Assembly (NCBI GenBank): GCA_002840785.1
Contig: PHCH01000028.1
Span: forward strand, 1-64,000
DNA from: Betaproteobacteria bacterium HGW-Betaproteobacteria-4
GTDB lineage: Bacteria; Pseudomonadota; Gammaproteobacteria; Burkholderiales; Rhodocyclaceae
Length of the DNA stretch: 64,000 bases
Reading direction: 5' to 3'
Shown here: one piece after another, positions 40,201 through 50,119 of the stretch
Layout: each line of letters starts with the position of its first letter
Numbering within the stretch: the stretch's first letter is position 1
Program-made: the position numbers and the translations under genes
The notes under the pieces: model-generated
What the model saw: only the letters and a program-made list of their open reading frames with translations
Told to the model about the DNA's origin: nothing
Database searches by the model: none

Positions 40201-40832
40201 TGTTCCGGCGACAAAGCGCGGTGGCGATGGGCGGCGATCAGCTCGGGCGGCAGCATTTTTCGCAATATTTCGTCGTCGACCGTAGCTATCTTCGCCACCT
40301 CGTGCGAGGTACGGAAACCGTCAAAGAAATGCAGCACCGGCAAACGCCCGGCCAGCGTTGCGGCGGAGGCTATGGCCGCCATGTCCTGCGCTTCCTGGAC
40401 CGAATTCGAGGCGAGCAGCGCGAAGCCAGTGCCGCGCGTCGCCATCACGTCGGAATGATCGCCGAAGATCGACAGGGCGTGCGTCGCGACGGCGCGGGCG
40501 GCGACGTGGAAAACCGTCGGCGTCAGTTCGCCGGCGATCTTGTACATGTTGGGGATCATCAGCAGCAGGCCCTGCGACGCCGTGAAGGTCGTCGCCAGCG
40601 AACCAGCCTGCAGGGCGCCGTGGACGGTGCCTGCAGCGCCGCCTTCGGACTGCAGTTCGACGACGCGCGGGACGCAATCCCAGACATTGGTCTTGCCTTG
40701 CGCAGCCCATTCATCGGACAGTTCGCCCATGCCGGACGAGGGGGTGATCGGGTAAATCGCGATCACTTCGGAAACGCGGTAAGCCACGTTGGCGACGGCT
40801 TCATTGCCGTCGATGGTTAGCATCTTGTTCAT
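37206..40832 (-). CDS. nifJ: Pyruvate:ferredoxin (flavodoxin) oxidoreductase
   Basis: '[38 protein letters not shown]', two 4Fe4S clusters '[21 protein letters not shown]', '[12 protein letters not shown]', TPP '[40 protein letters not shown]'. Confidence 0.96.
   Translation of the reverse strand: [1208 protein letters not shown]
39660..39695 (+). repeat. Dispersed ACGGTCAAC motif, near-full copy inside nifJ
   Basis: TCCTACGGTCAACCGGAAAAAAACGGCAAAAACC. Confidence 0.88.
40251..40287 (-). repeat. Dispersed motif, variant core ACGGTCGAC, inside nifJ
   Basis: GCTACGGTCGACGACGAAATATTGCGAAAAATGC; both A/T tracts in register. Confidence 0.45.
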
Positions 40833-40956
40833 GACGATTCCTGGCGATACCCACAGCGAGCCGGACCGGCTGCTGCAATGCAACAACGCCATTCTACGCC
40901 CAGTCGGCGAGAATATATGCCAGATAAAACCGGGGTCTGCGGCTACGGCAAGGCAG

Positions 40957-43005
40957 TCAGGCCCGGCCGGCCTGCAGATACTCGCCGACGGCTGCCATCT
41001 GCATCGGCCGTGAGAACAAATAGCCCTGAAACTCGTTGCAACCGCAAACCGACAACGCATCCTTCTCAGCCTCGGTTTCGACCCCCTCGGCCACGATATG
41101 CAGGTTCAGCGTCTTGCCCAGCAGGATGATCGCGTGCGGAATCGCCATCGCCTTGCCGCCCCGATCGCAACCAGAGACGAAGGAGCGGTCGATCTTCAGC
41201 GTATCGATCGGCAGGCGCTGCAGGTAGCTCAGCGACGAATAGCCGGTGCCGAAATCGTCGACCGCGATGCGCACGCCGAGCGCCTTGATCGACTTCAGCA
41301 CGCGGATGGTGTGCTCGACATCGCCCATGATCATGCTCTCGGTGATTTCCAGTTCCAGGCATTCCGGCGGCAGGCCGGAAACGGCCAGCGCATCGGCGAC
41401 CATCGCCGGCAAGCCGGGTTCTTTCAATTGCCGGGCCGACAGGTTGACGGCGACGCTCAGGGCCTGGCCATCGATCAGCGGCCAGTTCGCCGCCGTCCGG
41501 CAGGCGGCATAGAGCACCTGCTCACCAATGGCCAGGATCTGCCCGGTCTCCTCGGCCAGCGGAATGAAGCGGTCGGGCGTCACCAGCCCCTGCCCGGCAC
41601 TGTTCCAGCGGACCAGCGCCTCGAAGCCCTGGACCAGCCCTGCTGCATTGACCTTGGGCTGATAGACCACGGTCAGCTCGTTGTGCTCGATGGCACCCTG
41701 CAAGCTGCTTTCGAGGACGAAACGATCCTGCACGACCTGGTTCAGGTCGCGGGTATAAAAATGATATTGGCCCTTGCCGGTCTTCTTGGCGTGATACATC
41801 GCCACATCGGCGACCCGCAGCAGGCCGTCGAGATCCTGCGCGTCGTCGGGATAGACGCTGACCCCGATGCTGCAATTGATCCGCAGGGCATGGCCTTCCA
41901 GCGTCAACGGCGCCTGGATCGAACCCAGCACCCGCTCCAGCAGATGCCGGGTATCGTCGCCCGAGGCCTGCTCACCGATGATCAGCACGAACTCGTCGCC
42001 GCCGTAACGGGCGACGGTATCGATGCCGCGCAAGGCCTGGCGCAGGCGGCCGGCGATCTCGATCAGCAATTCGTCGCCGGCGGCATGGCCGAGGCTGTCG
42101 TTGATCACCTTGAAATTATCGAGGTCGACGAAAGCCAGCACGACCTTGCTGCCCTGGCGCTGGGCCAGTTGCACGGCCTGTTGCAGACGATCGTGCAGCA
42201 GGTTGCGATTGGGCAGGCCGGTCAGCGGGTCGTGCGTCGCCTGATGCTGCAGCACCGACTGGTAGCGATGACGCTCGGTAATGTCCTCGACCGTGCCCTC
42301 GTAATAGAGCAGCGCGCCATCCGGTGCGCAAACGGCGTGGGCGTTCTCGGAAATCCAGATGCGGCTGCCGTCATGACAGATGACCTCGGACTCGAAATCG
42401 CTGACCCGGCCGTCGCGCTGGATCAGCCGCTTGAAATCGGCCCGCCGCCGATGATCGACATAAAGCCCGGTGGCGATGTCGGCCAGGCTGCTGATCAGCG
42501 CCTCCGGGGTCGGGTAACGATAGAGCGTCGCCAGCGCCTGGTTGGCCGCCAGGTAGCGCCCGTTCTCGGTGCTCTGGAACATGCCGACCACCGAGTTCTC
42601 GAAAATGCTGCGATAACGCAACTCGGTTTCGGCCAGCTGGATCTGGGCCAGGACGCGGTCCGTAATATCCTCCAGATAGCCTTCGATCATCGGCCGCCCT
42701 GCCTCGTCATGCAGGCCGATGCCGCGTTCGAGCACCCACTTCTCCTCGCCGTCCCGGCAGACGATGCGGTATTCCATGCGATAGCGCGACCCCATATCGA
42801 GCGCCGCCAGGATGGTGCCCCGCACGGCAGCCCTGTCCTCCGGGTGAGTCAGGGCCTCCAGCGAACGATCCGGATTGCCGACCAGGTCCTCGGCGGCATA
42901 ACCGGTCAATTCTCGACACCCCGGGCTGACCGACAACAAGGTCCAGTCGTCGTCGACAAGACAGCGGAAAAGCATGCCGTCGAGACTGGAAAACAGGGTG
43001 CTCAT
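40957..43005 (-). CDS. PAS/GGDEF/EAL c-di-GMP signalling protein
   Basis: GGDEF-type 'RYGGDEFVLIIGE', EAL 'GFEALVRWNSAGQGLVTPDRFIPLAEETG', 'ELEITESMIMGD', 'DDFGTGYSSLSYL'; PAS domains N-terminal. Confidence 0.95.
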   Translation of the reverse strand: MSTLFSSLDGMLFRCLVDDDWTLLSVSPGCRELTGYAAEDLVGNPDRSLEALTHPEDRAAVRGTILAALDMGSRYRMEYRIVCRDGEEKWVLERGIGLHDEAGRPMIEGYLEDITDRVLAQIQLAETELRYRSIFENSVVGMFQSTENGRYLAANQALATLYRYPTPEALISSLADIATGLYVDHRRRADFKRLIQRDGRVSDFESEVICHDGSRIWISENAHAVCAPDGALLYYEGTVEDITERHRYQSVLQHQATHDPLTGLPNRNLLHDRLQQAVQLAQRQGSKVVLAFVDLDNFKVINDSLGHAAGDELLIEIAGRLRQALRGIDTVARYGGDEFVLIIGEQASGDDTRHLLERVLGSIQAPLTLEGHALRINCSIGVSVYPDDAQDLDGLLRVADVAMYHAKKTGKGQYHFYTRDLNQVVQDRFVLESSLQGAIEHNELTVVYQPKVNAAGLVQGFEALVRWNSAGQGLVTPDRFIPLAEETGQILAIGEQVLYAACRTAANWPLIDGQALSVAVNLSARQLKEPGLPAMVADALAVSGLPPECLELEITESMIMGDVEHTIRVLKSIKALGVRIAVDDFGTGYSSLSYLQRLPIDTLKIDRSFVSGCDRGGKAMAIPHAIILLGKTLNLHIVAEGVETEAEKDALSVCGCNEFQGYLFSRPMQMAAVGEYLQAGRA

Positions 43006-43096
43006 CGCCGGCTCGGCCCGAAAACCGGGCGCCCCGATGCCACAGGCAGGCCCGAACGCCTTGCCATGAACCGGCCACCAGGCAATCGAAGCGAAT

Positions 43097-44011
43097 TTAG
43101 GCACGTTGCAATCGAGTCGCTGCGCCAACATCTTGCGCCCCCGTTCCGGCCTGCATCAATTGCTCGCCACTCTCGCCGATCCAGGCAAACACGCTGTCGA
43201 CCGCCGCCGTGGCAATGGTGAAGTACTCCTCGGCAGCGACATTGATGCCGGAACTCAACAGCATCCGGGTGCGGATCACCCGCGCCATCTCCTGGACCGC
43301 CAGCGCCGCCTGGTCTCCCCTGCCGCCCCGCGGCCCAGCCTCGCTGGCCTGATTGAGCAAGGTCTCGGCACGAGCCACGAGGAACATCAGGCGGACCCGG
43401 GCCACGGCCGAACAACCGCGCCGCGCTGCGACACTGGTTCCCAGGGCGCGGGCCTGGCCCAGGCATTCGGTCAGGGCCGGCAGGCGGCTGGCGTAGTTAC
43501 GGACCAGGCCGCGGCCGCAACGGTCGGCGAGCAGCAGTTCAACCCGAGACTCGCCGAGCGCAGCCAGCCACTGCAGCAGCTGATCGATGAGAAAACTGTG
43601 CTGGGCAATGCTTTGCTCGACGGAAAGACCGGCCAGCTTTTCCCGCAACTGACCCCAGTTGTGCCGGAACAGCGACAGATCGTTGAGCGTCAGGCAGGGA
43701 TGCGCCCGGGCGCTTTCCGCTCTGGCCACCTCCCGCAAGGAAGGAATCAGCCCTTCGATCTCGCGCCCCTTGCCATCAAGCCGCGCCCTGAAACCCTGGT
43801 CGCCGGACAGCAAGGCGGAACTCATGCCGCGGTGCTGCTGAAAATGCCCGACCAAGGCGAGCAGCGAACGGCAGGCGGCCAGGGTGTTGTCCAGCGACTT
43901 TCCGGCATCGACCCAGCGGCGACGGCGATAGAGCATCGTCGACACCGCCAGGATGATGATGGCCAGCGCCAGCATCGTGTAAATGATCCAGTCCATGACA
44001 ACCTCACTCAT
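43097..44011 (-). CDS. Membrane-anchored NIT-like sensor protein without output domain
   Basis: One N-terminal TM; '[39 protein letters not shown]' as in nitrate/nitrite-sensing (NIT) regions. Confidence 0.7.
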   Translation of the reverse strand: MSEVVMDWIIYTMLALAIIILAVSTMLYRRRRWVDAGKSLDNTLAACRSLLALVGHFQQHRGMSSALLSGDQGFRARLDGKGREIEGLIPSLREVARAESARAHPCLTLNDLSLFRHNWGQLREKLAGLSVEQSIAQHSFLIDQLLQWLAALGESRVELLLADRCGRGLVRNYASRLPALTECLGQARALGTSVAARRGCSAVARVRLMFLVARAETLLNQASEAGPRGGRGDQAALAVQEMARVIRTRMLLSSGINVAAEEYFTIATAAVDSVFAWIGESGEQLMQAGTGAQDVGAATRLQRA

Positions 44012-45209
44012 ATTGGTATTTTTTCAGGGCCCCGGTCAGTTGAACGGACAAATCGTTCAGGTAACGGGACAGCTCGCTGTTCTCGCGGACCAGGTGCTCG
44101 TTGGCGTCAGCCAACTGGGCGACCTGCTCGATATCGCGGGCGATGTTCTGACCGGCCTCGCTCTGCTCCTGGCTGGCCGCGGCGATATCGCGGATCAGGG
44201 CCAGCGTCTGGCGGGCGTTATCTTCCACCCGGCGCAGGTCGGCCACCGCGTCGCCGGCGTCGCTCAAGCTCTTGGCCGCCTGGCTGGTCGTCGCCGCCAT
44301 GGCATCGATCATGCCACCGACCTCATTCCGCACTCCTTCGATGCGTTCGCCAATATCGCGGGTGGCATTGCTGGTCCGCTCGGCCAGCTTGCGCACCTCG
44401 TCGGCAACCACAGCAAAACCACGCCCCTGCTCACCGGCCCGAGCCGCCTCGATGGCGGCATTGAGCGCCAGCAAGTTGGTCTGCGCGGCTATTTCAGCGA
44501 TCAGCTCGACAATGACGTCGATCTCCCGCGAGCGCTGGCCGAGGCGACTGGCGCTCTGCGAAGTCTGGTGCACTGTCGCGGCGAGATTTTCCAGACTGCG
44601 TGCCAGGCCGCCGACCCGTTCCGCTCCGGCCACCGCCATCTGACCGGAGGCCTCGGCCACCTCGGCCGCGCCGTGGGCGCTTTCGCTGGTCATGCCGAGG
44701 CTGACGGTCAATTGCTCGAGCGTCGCCGAGGAAGACAGGGTGATGTCGCGCTGCCGGCGGACACCATCGTCGCCGCCCGTGGCATTGACACTGCTCTCGC
44801 CGGCGACACTCGAAATCTCCTGCGACATCCGGGCGAAGGTCAGGAACAGACCGGACAGCGAGCGGGCCATGCCATTCAGGCGTTCGGCCAGCGGCCCGAG
44901 CGCACCGCAACGCCGGGCATCGAGCCGGCTGACCAGACGCCCGGCCGCCAGTTCGAGCGCAAAACCGTCGATCAGGGCCAGTGCCGTTTCCAGTCCGTAT
45001 TGCAGCCTGACGGCGACCAGCAGCGACATCACGAGCATGGCCACGGCTGCGCCGGCCCACAGTTCAGCCTGGTTCGTCAGCACCAGACAGGCCAAGGCCG
45101 CACCGCCGCCCAGCGCCAGCAGCCAGGCCCCAAACAAACGCAGTCGCAAGGAGTTCATGCAGGAGCGCAAGGCAGATACTGATTCGTTGCTGTTCATATC
45201 AGTCGGCAC
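44004..45209 (-). CDS. Methyl-accepting chemotaxis protein lacking a large periplasmic domain
   Basis: '[61 protein letters not shown]'; only two adjacent TM helices at N-terminus. Confidence 0.92.
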   Translation of the reverse strand: MPTDMNSNESVSALRSCMNSLRLRLFGAWLLALGGGAALACLVLTNQAELWAGAAVAMLVMSLLVAVRLQYGLETALALIDGFALELAAGRLVSRLDARRCGALGPLAERLNGMARSLSGLFLTFARMSQEISSVAGESSVNATGGDDGVRRQRDITLSSSATLEQLTVSLGMTSESAHGAAEVAEASGQMAVAGAERVGGLARSLENLAATVHQTSQSASRLGQRSREIDVIVELIAEIAAQTNLLALNAAIEAARAGEQGRGFAVVADEVRKLAERTSNATRDIGERIEGVRNEVGGMIDAMAATTSQAAKSLSDAGDAVADLRRVEDNARQTLALIRDIAAASQEQSEAGQNIARDIEQVAQLADANEHLVRENSELSRYLNDLSVQLTGALKKYQYE

Positions 45210-45489
45210 ACAGTTATTAGATTGTTACGACAAAAGCAAGTCTCTTGCCACCCAATGCACCAAAATAATTACCAATTTATAATCAATCAACTAAATGCAA
45301 AATCAGCATTTACAAATACGCTATATGAATAAAATTTAGTTGAATGTCATTCGACCTCCGCCACATCGCACCAACAAAGTGCCATGACTTCCTGGCTACT
45401 TGCTCGACCGCGCACTCAATAAGTGCAGCCAAATCCTGCCTTGCCCAGCGGCTATAATTGCGGTTTTGCCACGCAACGAGACGAACATC

Positions 45490-46534
45490 ATGGAAGCCGA
45501 ACACATCAACAGCATCTCCAACAAGCTCGACGATCTGGCGCAGCGCGCCGCCGAGCTGCGGAGGTATCTTTGACTACGATCAGAAACAGCGCGCCCAGGA
45601 ACTCGGGCGCGAGAAGAAATCGCTGGAAAACATCGTCCTGGTGCTGGAAGAAGTCGCCGCCGGCCTTGACGATGGCCGCGAACTGTTCGACATGGGCAAG
45701 GAAGACGGCGATGAAGACACCCTGCTCGCCGTCGAAGCCGACAACGCCGAGCTGGAAAAAAAGGTTGCCGCCCTCGAATTCCGCCGCATGTTCAACAACC
45801 CGTCCGACCCCATGCCCTGCTTCCTGGAAATCCAGGCCGGCGCCGGCGGTACGGAAGCCCAGGACTGGGCCTCGATGTTGCTGCGCATGTATTTGAAATA
45901 TGGCGAGAAAAAAGGGTTCACCGTCGAAGTCATGGAAGAATCCGAAGGCGACGTCGCCGGCCTGAAGAGCGCCACCGTCAAGTTCACCGGCGACTACGCC
46001 TACGGCACGCTGCGCACCGAAACCGGTATTCACCGGCTGGTCCGCAAGTCGCCATTCGATTCGGCCGCCCGTCGCCACACCTCGTTCACCAGCGTTTTCG
46101 TCTTCCCGGAAGTCGACGACTCGATCGAGATCAACATCAATCCGGCCGACGTCCGCACCGACACCTACCGCGCCTCCGGCGCCGGCGGCCAGCACATCAA
46201 CAAGACCGACTCGGCCGTGCGTCTGACCCACGTCCCGACCGGCATCGTCGTCCAGTGCCAGAACGACCGTTCGCAGCACCGCAACCGCGACGAAGCCTGG
46301 CAAATGCTGCGCGCCCGCATTTACGAGTTCGAGCTGCGCAAACAGCAGGCCGAACAGCAGAAGCTCGAAGATGCCAAGTCCGACATCGGCTGGGGCCACC
46401 AGATCCGCTCCTACGTGCTCGACCAGAGCCGTATCAAGGATCTGCGCACCAACCACGAAACCGGCAACACGCAAGGCGTGCTCGACGGCGACCTCGATCC
46501 GTTCATCGAGGCCAGCCTGAAACAGGGCGTCTAA
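45490..46534 (+). CDS. prfB: Peptide chain release factor 2 with programmed +1 frameshift (join 45490..45570,45572..46534)
   Basis: Frame 0 '[27 protein letters not shown]' then CGGAGGTATCTTTGAC slippery site; downstream '[18 protein letters not shown]', '[21 protein letters not shown]'. Confidence 0.95.
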
Positions 46535-46553
46535 GCAGGCAGGTGAGTCAGCC

Positions 46554-47696
46554 ATGACTCGCCTCCTCGGCTGGCTGGCCGGCACACTGTTTCTGCTCGT
46601 GCTGGCCGCCGGCGGGCTGTTGCTGGCGGCGCTCGACAGCACGCCGCTGGTCGAGCGCAGCGAAACCATCTCGCAGGCCGCAGTCAATCAGGCGCGCTGG
46701 CTGTTCCACACCAACGACCCGCGCCGCCTGCAATCCGGCGAAGCCCGGCGGACGGCCATCCCCGCCGCGCTGATCGACGAGGGCATCAACTATCTGGCCG
46801 GGCGCAGCCTGCACGGGCGCGGCGCCCTCGTCCTCGGCGAAGAAACGGCGGAAATCCGCGTCAGCCGTCGCCTGCCCTGGTTACCGGGCGAGCCTTACCT
46901 CAATTTGCGCGCCACTTTCCGCGAAGGCAATGGCGAGCCGAAGATCGTCGCCGCCGCCATCGGCTGGCTGCCGATACCGCCAGGATTGCTTGAATTCGCC
47001 CTCGCCTCGGCCATCCAGGCCGCCGGCTACGGGCCGGAATGGCGGCTGGCCCGCCAGGCCGTTCGCCAACTGATCTTTGATCCGCAGCATCGGCGCGTTG
47101 TCGTCGCCTACGTCTGGGAACCGGCCCTGCTCGACCGCGCCCGGTCCATTGCCTTCCAGCCCGACGATCTGGTCCGCATCCGCTCCGCCCAGGAATCGCT
47201 GGCCGCCCTGCTCGACCACCACGCACCGGGCCGCCCGGTGCCGCTGACCGATGTTCTGCGCCCCCTGCTCGACATCGATGGCGCCGACCAACGCGAAAAC
47301 CGCCGCGCCGCCCTGCTCGTGCTGGGCATTTACCTCGCCGAGAAGAACATCGCCTCGCTCATTCCCGAAGCCCGCAACTGGCCGCAGCTTCGCCCGGTGG
47401 CGCTGATGCTGGCCGGGCGCAACGACAGCGCCCAGTCCTTCGCCGACCTCGCCGCCGACCGGGCCGGCACCCGTTTCGGCGAGCTGCTGAGCCGCGCTGA
47501 CGGGCGTCTCGACGCGCTGGTCGATACGTCGTTTTCCGACAGTGACCTGATCCCGCCGATCGGCGACCTTCCGGAATCGATCAGCACCGCCGAGTTCCGC
47601 CGCCGCTTCGGCAACACGGGCAGCCCGGCCTACCGGCAACTGACGGCAGAAATCGAACGCCGCCTCGACGCCCTGCCGCTCTACAAGCCGGAGTAA
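46554..47696 (+). CDS. Hypothetical protein with N-terminal signal/TM segment
   Basis: 380-aa ORF, 'MTRLLGWLAGTLFLLVLAAGGLLLAALDSTPLVERSETISQAAVNQARWLFHTNDPRRL'. Confidence 0.8.
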   Translation: MTRLLGWLAGTLFLLVLAAGGLLLAALDSTPLVERSETISQAAVNQARWLFHTNDPRRLQSGEARRTAIPAALIDEGINYLAGRSLHGRGALVLGEETAEIRVSRRLPWLPGEPYLNLRATFREGNGEPKIVAAAIGWLPIPPGLLEFALASAIQAAGYGPEWRLARQAVRQLIFDPQHRRVVVAYVWEPALLDRARSIAFQPDDLVRIRSAQESLAALLDHHAPGRPVPLTDVLRPLLDIDGADQRENRRAALLVLGIYLAEKNIASLIPEARNWPQLRPVALMLAGRNDSAQSFADLAADRAGTRFGELLSRADGRLDALVDTSFSDSDLIPPIGDLPESISTAEFRRRFGNTGSPAYRQLTAEIERRLDALPLYKPE

Positions 47697-47701
47697 GGAC
47701 G

Positions 47702-48028
47702 ATGGACAACCTCTTTGCCGCAATCCCACGGTCAACCGGAAAAAACGAGCAATTTTCAAATCTGCTCAAGCGCCCCGGCCTGCGCATCGAGCGCATCGTA
47801 TCGACCGGTCAGTGCAGCCCGGAGGGCTTCTGGTACGACCAGGCCGAGGGCGAATGGGTGGTCGTTCTGCAGGGCGCAGCAAGGCTGCGTTTTGAAGACT
47901 CGCCGGACCCTTTGCTCATGGCCCCCGGCGATTGCATCGACATCGCCCCACATCGTCGGCATCGCGTCGAATGGACCGACCCCGACCAGCCGACGATCTG
48001 GCTGGCCGTTCATTACAACCAGCCATAG
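47702..48028 (+). CDS. Cupin domain-containing protein
   Basis: 'GFWYDQAEGEWVVVLQGAARLRFEDSPDPLLMAPGDCIDIAPHRRHRVEWTDPDQPTIWLAVHY'. Confidence 0.93.
   Translation: MDNLFAAIPRSTGKNEQFSNLLKRPGLRIERIVSTGQCSPEGFWYDQAEGEWVVVLQGAARLRFEDSPDPLLMAPGDCIDIAPHRRHRVEWTDPDQPTIWLAVHYNQP
47724..47761 (+). repeat. Dispersed ACGGTCAAC motif, copy inside cupin N-terminal coding sequence
   Basis: TCCCACGGTCAACCGGAAAAAACGAGCAATTTTCAAAT. Confidence 0.88.
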
Positions 48029-48164
48029 TAGCGCCATCAATTCAGAGACACAGGCTGCAGAAGCGATTCCTATCAATGTCGCTCTTCAGGCTTTTCCATT
48101 TTGCCGATTGCATACATGATGCCTAATCATTCCATGGTTTAAAAAACGTTCAGGAGAAAGCAGC

Positions 48165-48611
48165 ATGAACAAACTGGTCGCTATCCTCGCAGTAAGCCTT
48201 TTTAGCGCAATAGCCACTCCGTCGGTTGCTGGCCCCGCCACGGAAGCGCTGTCAGTCTGCCTAGCGGACAACACCACCGGCAAGGATCGCAAGGATATGG
48301 CGCGCTGGGTCTTTATCGGCATGTCAACCCACCCGGAAATACAAAGCCTTTCCAACGTAACCCAGGCTGATCGCGAAACTCTGGATCAGCAGATGGCCGC
48401 GATGATTACCAGGCTGATAACCGAAAATTGCACAGCCCAAGTTAAATTGGCACGCAACAAAGACGGAAGCAACGCGCTCAAAGATGCGTTCGAAATCATT
48501 GGCAAACTGGCAATGCAGGAATTGATGAGCAATCCGAACGTAAATTCTGCATTTACAACGTTTACGAAATACGTTGACCAGAACAAATTCAGCGCGGTTT
48601 TTGCCGAGTAA
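48165..48611 (+). CDS. Hypothetical secreted protein
   Basis: Signal peptide 'MNKLVAILAVSLFSAIATPSVAGPA', RBS-like AGGAGAAAG upstream. Confidence 0.75.
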   Translation: MNKLVAILAVSLFSAIATPSVAGPATEALSVCLADNTTGKDRKDMARWVFIGMSTHPEIQSLSNVTQADRETLDQQMAAMITRLITENCTAQVKLARNKDGSNALKDAFEIIGKLAMQELMSNPNVNSAFTTFTKYVDQNKFSAVFAE

Positions 48612-48650
48612 TCACTCAGCGGCTAACAGCCGATCAGGAACCCATGCGCC

Positions 48651-49004
48651 TTATTTCTTGATCGGCTTGTTCCGCCCGGACATTTCGTCGCTCAGGCGCA
48701 TCGCGGCATCGCTGATCTGCCCGGTCGGGTTCCGCCGGCAATATTGGTCGAGTTTCAACGCCAGCGTGCTGCTGGAAAAGCTCGAAACCTGCTGGTTCGG
48801 CAGGGCGTAGTTATGGCCGGTCAGAAAGCCGCGCACCCAGACAACGTAGGCGGCGCGCTCGTCCTCGTCGTCCTTGGACTGGGTCCAGGCCGCGCACGAC
48901 ATGTCGTCCAGACCGAGCAGGTTGAGGGGGGCAGCCGAAGCGCTGGCCATCGTCAGGCCGGCCGCGGCAGCCAGGATCATGCGGGTCAATTTTCGTCTGT
49001 TCAT
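48651..49004 (-). CDS. HdeA/HdeB-like small periplasmic protein
   Basis: 'MNRRKLTRMILAAAAGLTMASASAAPLNLLGLDDMSCAAWTQSKDDEDERAAYVVWVRGFLTGHNYALPNQQ'. Confidence 0.7.
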   Translation of the reverse strand: MNRRKLTRMILAAAAGLTMASASAAPLNLLGLDDMSCAAWTQSKDDEDERAAYVVWVRGFLTGHNYALPNQQVSSFSSSTLALKLDQYCRRNPTGQISDAAMRLSDEMSGRNKPIKK

Positions 49005-49939
49005 ACGGCAAGTATATGTCCGACGGTGCGCACAGCGATACCGATACAAGCACCGAGGGCAGCCGGTTTCCACACCGCCGCGATACGCGGCCCGGCGGAA
49101 ATCAGCACGGCCACGCCGGGCAGATCGAAGGGCGAAATCAGGAAGCCAGCGCTGGCATTGAGCAAATCCACGCTGATCTGGCCAGCTTTGCGCATTTCGT
49201 CCATGACCCCCATCATCGCCGTGCCGCCGGCCATGTACTTGGTCAGCGTCGGCAGGATCAGCGCGCTGTCGATGGAAGCGGCGGTCAAAAGTGGTTCCAG
49301 CAGGCGGGTCAGCGCATCGATGGCGCCGCCAGCGCGCAAGGCCGTGACGACGACCAGCGACAGCACAAGCATCGGAATGGCCCCGACGGACAGCTTGAAC
49401 GCCTCGGCCCCGGCCCGGTTGATCACATCGAGCACCCCCTTGGCGCTCTCGGCGACCGGATGGTGCAGGGTTTCGTCGAGCCGGCTTTCGCTGGTCGACA
49501 GCGCCCGGCCAAACAGGTAATAGGTTGCCGCTGCCGCGGTCAGGCCTCCGATCAACGAATAGGTCAGGGTCAGGGCCAGATCGAGGCCCATGGTCATCAT
49601 CGGCAGCGCCGCATTGGCCTGCGACATGGCAAAGACCATGGCCAGCGTGGCAGCGATGTGGCGGTCGGAGGCACCGCGCTGTTCCATCATGGTCAGCGTC
49701 GCCATCGGCGCGGCGAAGCTCACGAAGTTGATCTGCAGGGCGGCGAAGACACCCAGCCCGGTCAGGCCGACCGGCTTGAGCAGCGGGGCGAGGCGGGCCA
49801 CCACCCAGTCGAGCACACCGCGCGCCTCGAGCAGGCGCATGAGGGAAAGCATGACGACCATGACGGGAAGCAGCACGAAGAAGGCCAGCTCCACTGCCGA
49901 ACGGCCGGCCTTGAGGATGATTTCGATGAGGATTTCCAT
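49001..49939 (-). CDS. Nucleoside-recognition (Gate) domain membrane protein
   Basis: 'LLPVMVVMLSLMRLLEARGVLDWVVARLAPLLKPVGLTGLGVFAALQINFVSFAAPMATLTMME'. Confidence 0.8.
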   Translation of the reverse strand: MEILIEIILKAGRSAVELAFFVLLPVMVVMLSLMRLLEARGVLDWVVARLAPLLKPVGLTGLGVFAALQINFVSFAAPMATLTMMEQRGASDRHIAATLAMVFAMSQANAALPMMTMGLDLALTLTYSLIGGLTAAAATYYLFGRALSTSESRLDETLHHPVAESAKGVLDVINRAGAEAFKLSVGAIPMLVLSLVVVTALRAGGAIDALTRLLEPLLTAASIDSALILPTLTKYMAGGTAMMGVMDEMRKAGQISVDLLNASAGFLISPFDLPGVAVLISAGPRIAAVWKPAALGACIGIAVRTVGHILAV

Positions 49940-50119
49940 AGGGGTGGATTATTGCATTGCCACATGCGATGCGTTGTATTGGCAATTTCCCTTGGCCCGT
50001 TTAATTGGCTTGGGGTTCTGCCTGGCTGACGGGCGTACTTTTTCCTGCCAGTCAGCCAAGCAAGAAGAAAGTACGCTCGCGCCCCAAGCGCGAAACCCCA
50101 GGTCAAATCACCACCCCCC

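Noticed and set aside
41098-43221. 707-aa plus-strand ORF
   Set aside because: Antisense shadow of the GGDEF/EAL gene.
48651-49985. 444-aa minus ORF covering two genes
   Set aside because: Only its C-terminal 117 aa (48651..49004) looks real; the rest is out of frame with the nucleoside-recognition gene 49001..49939.
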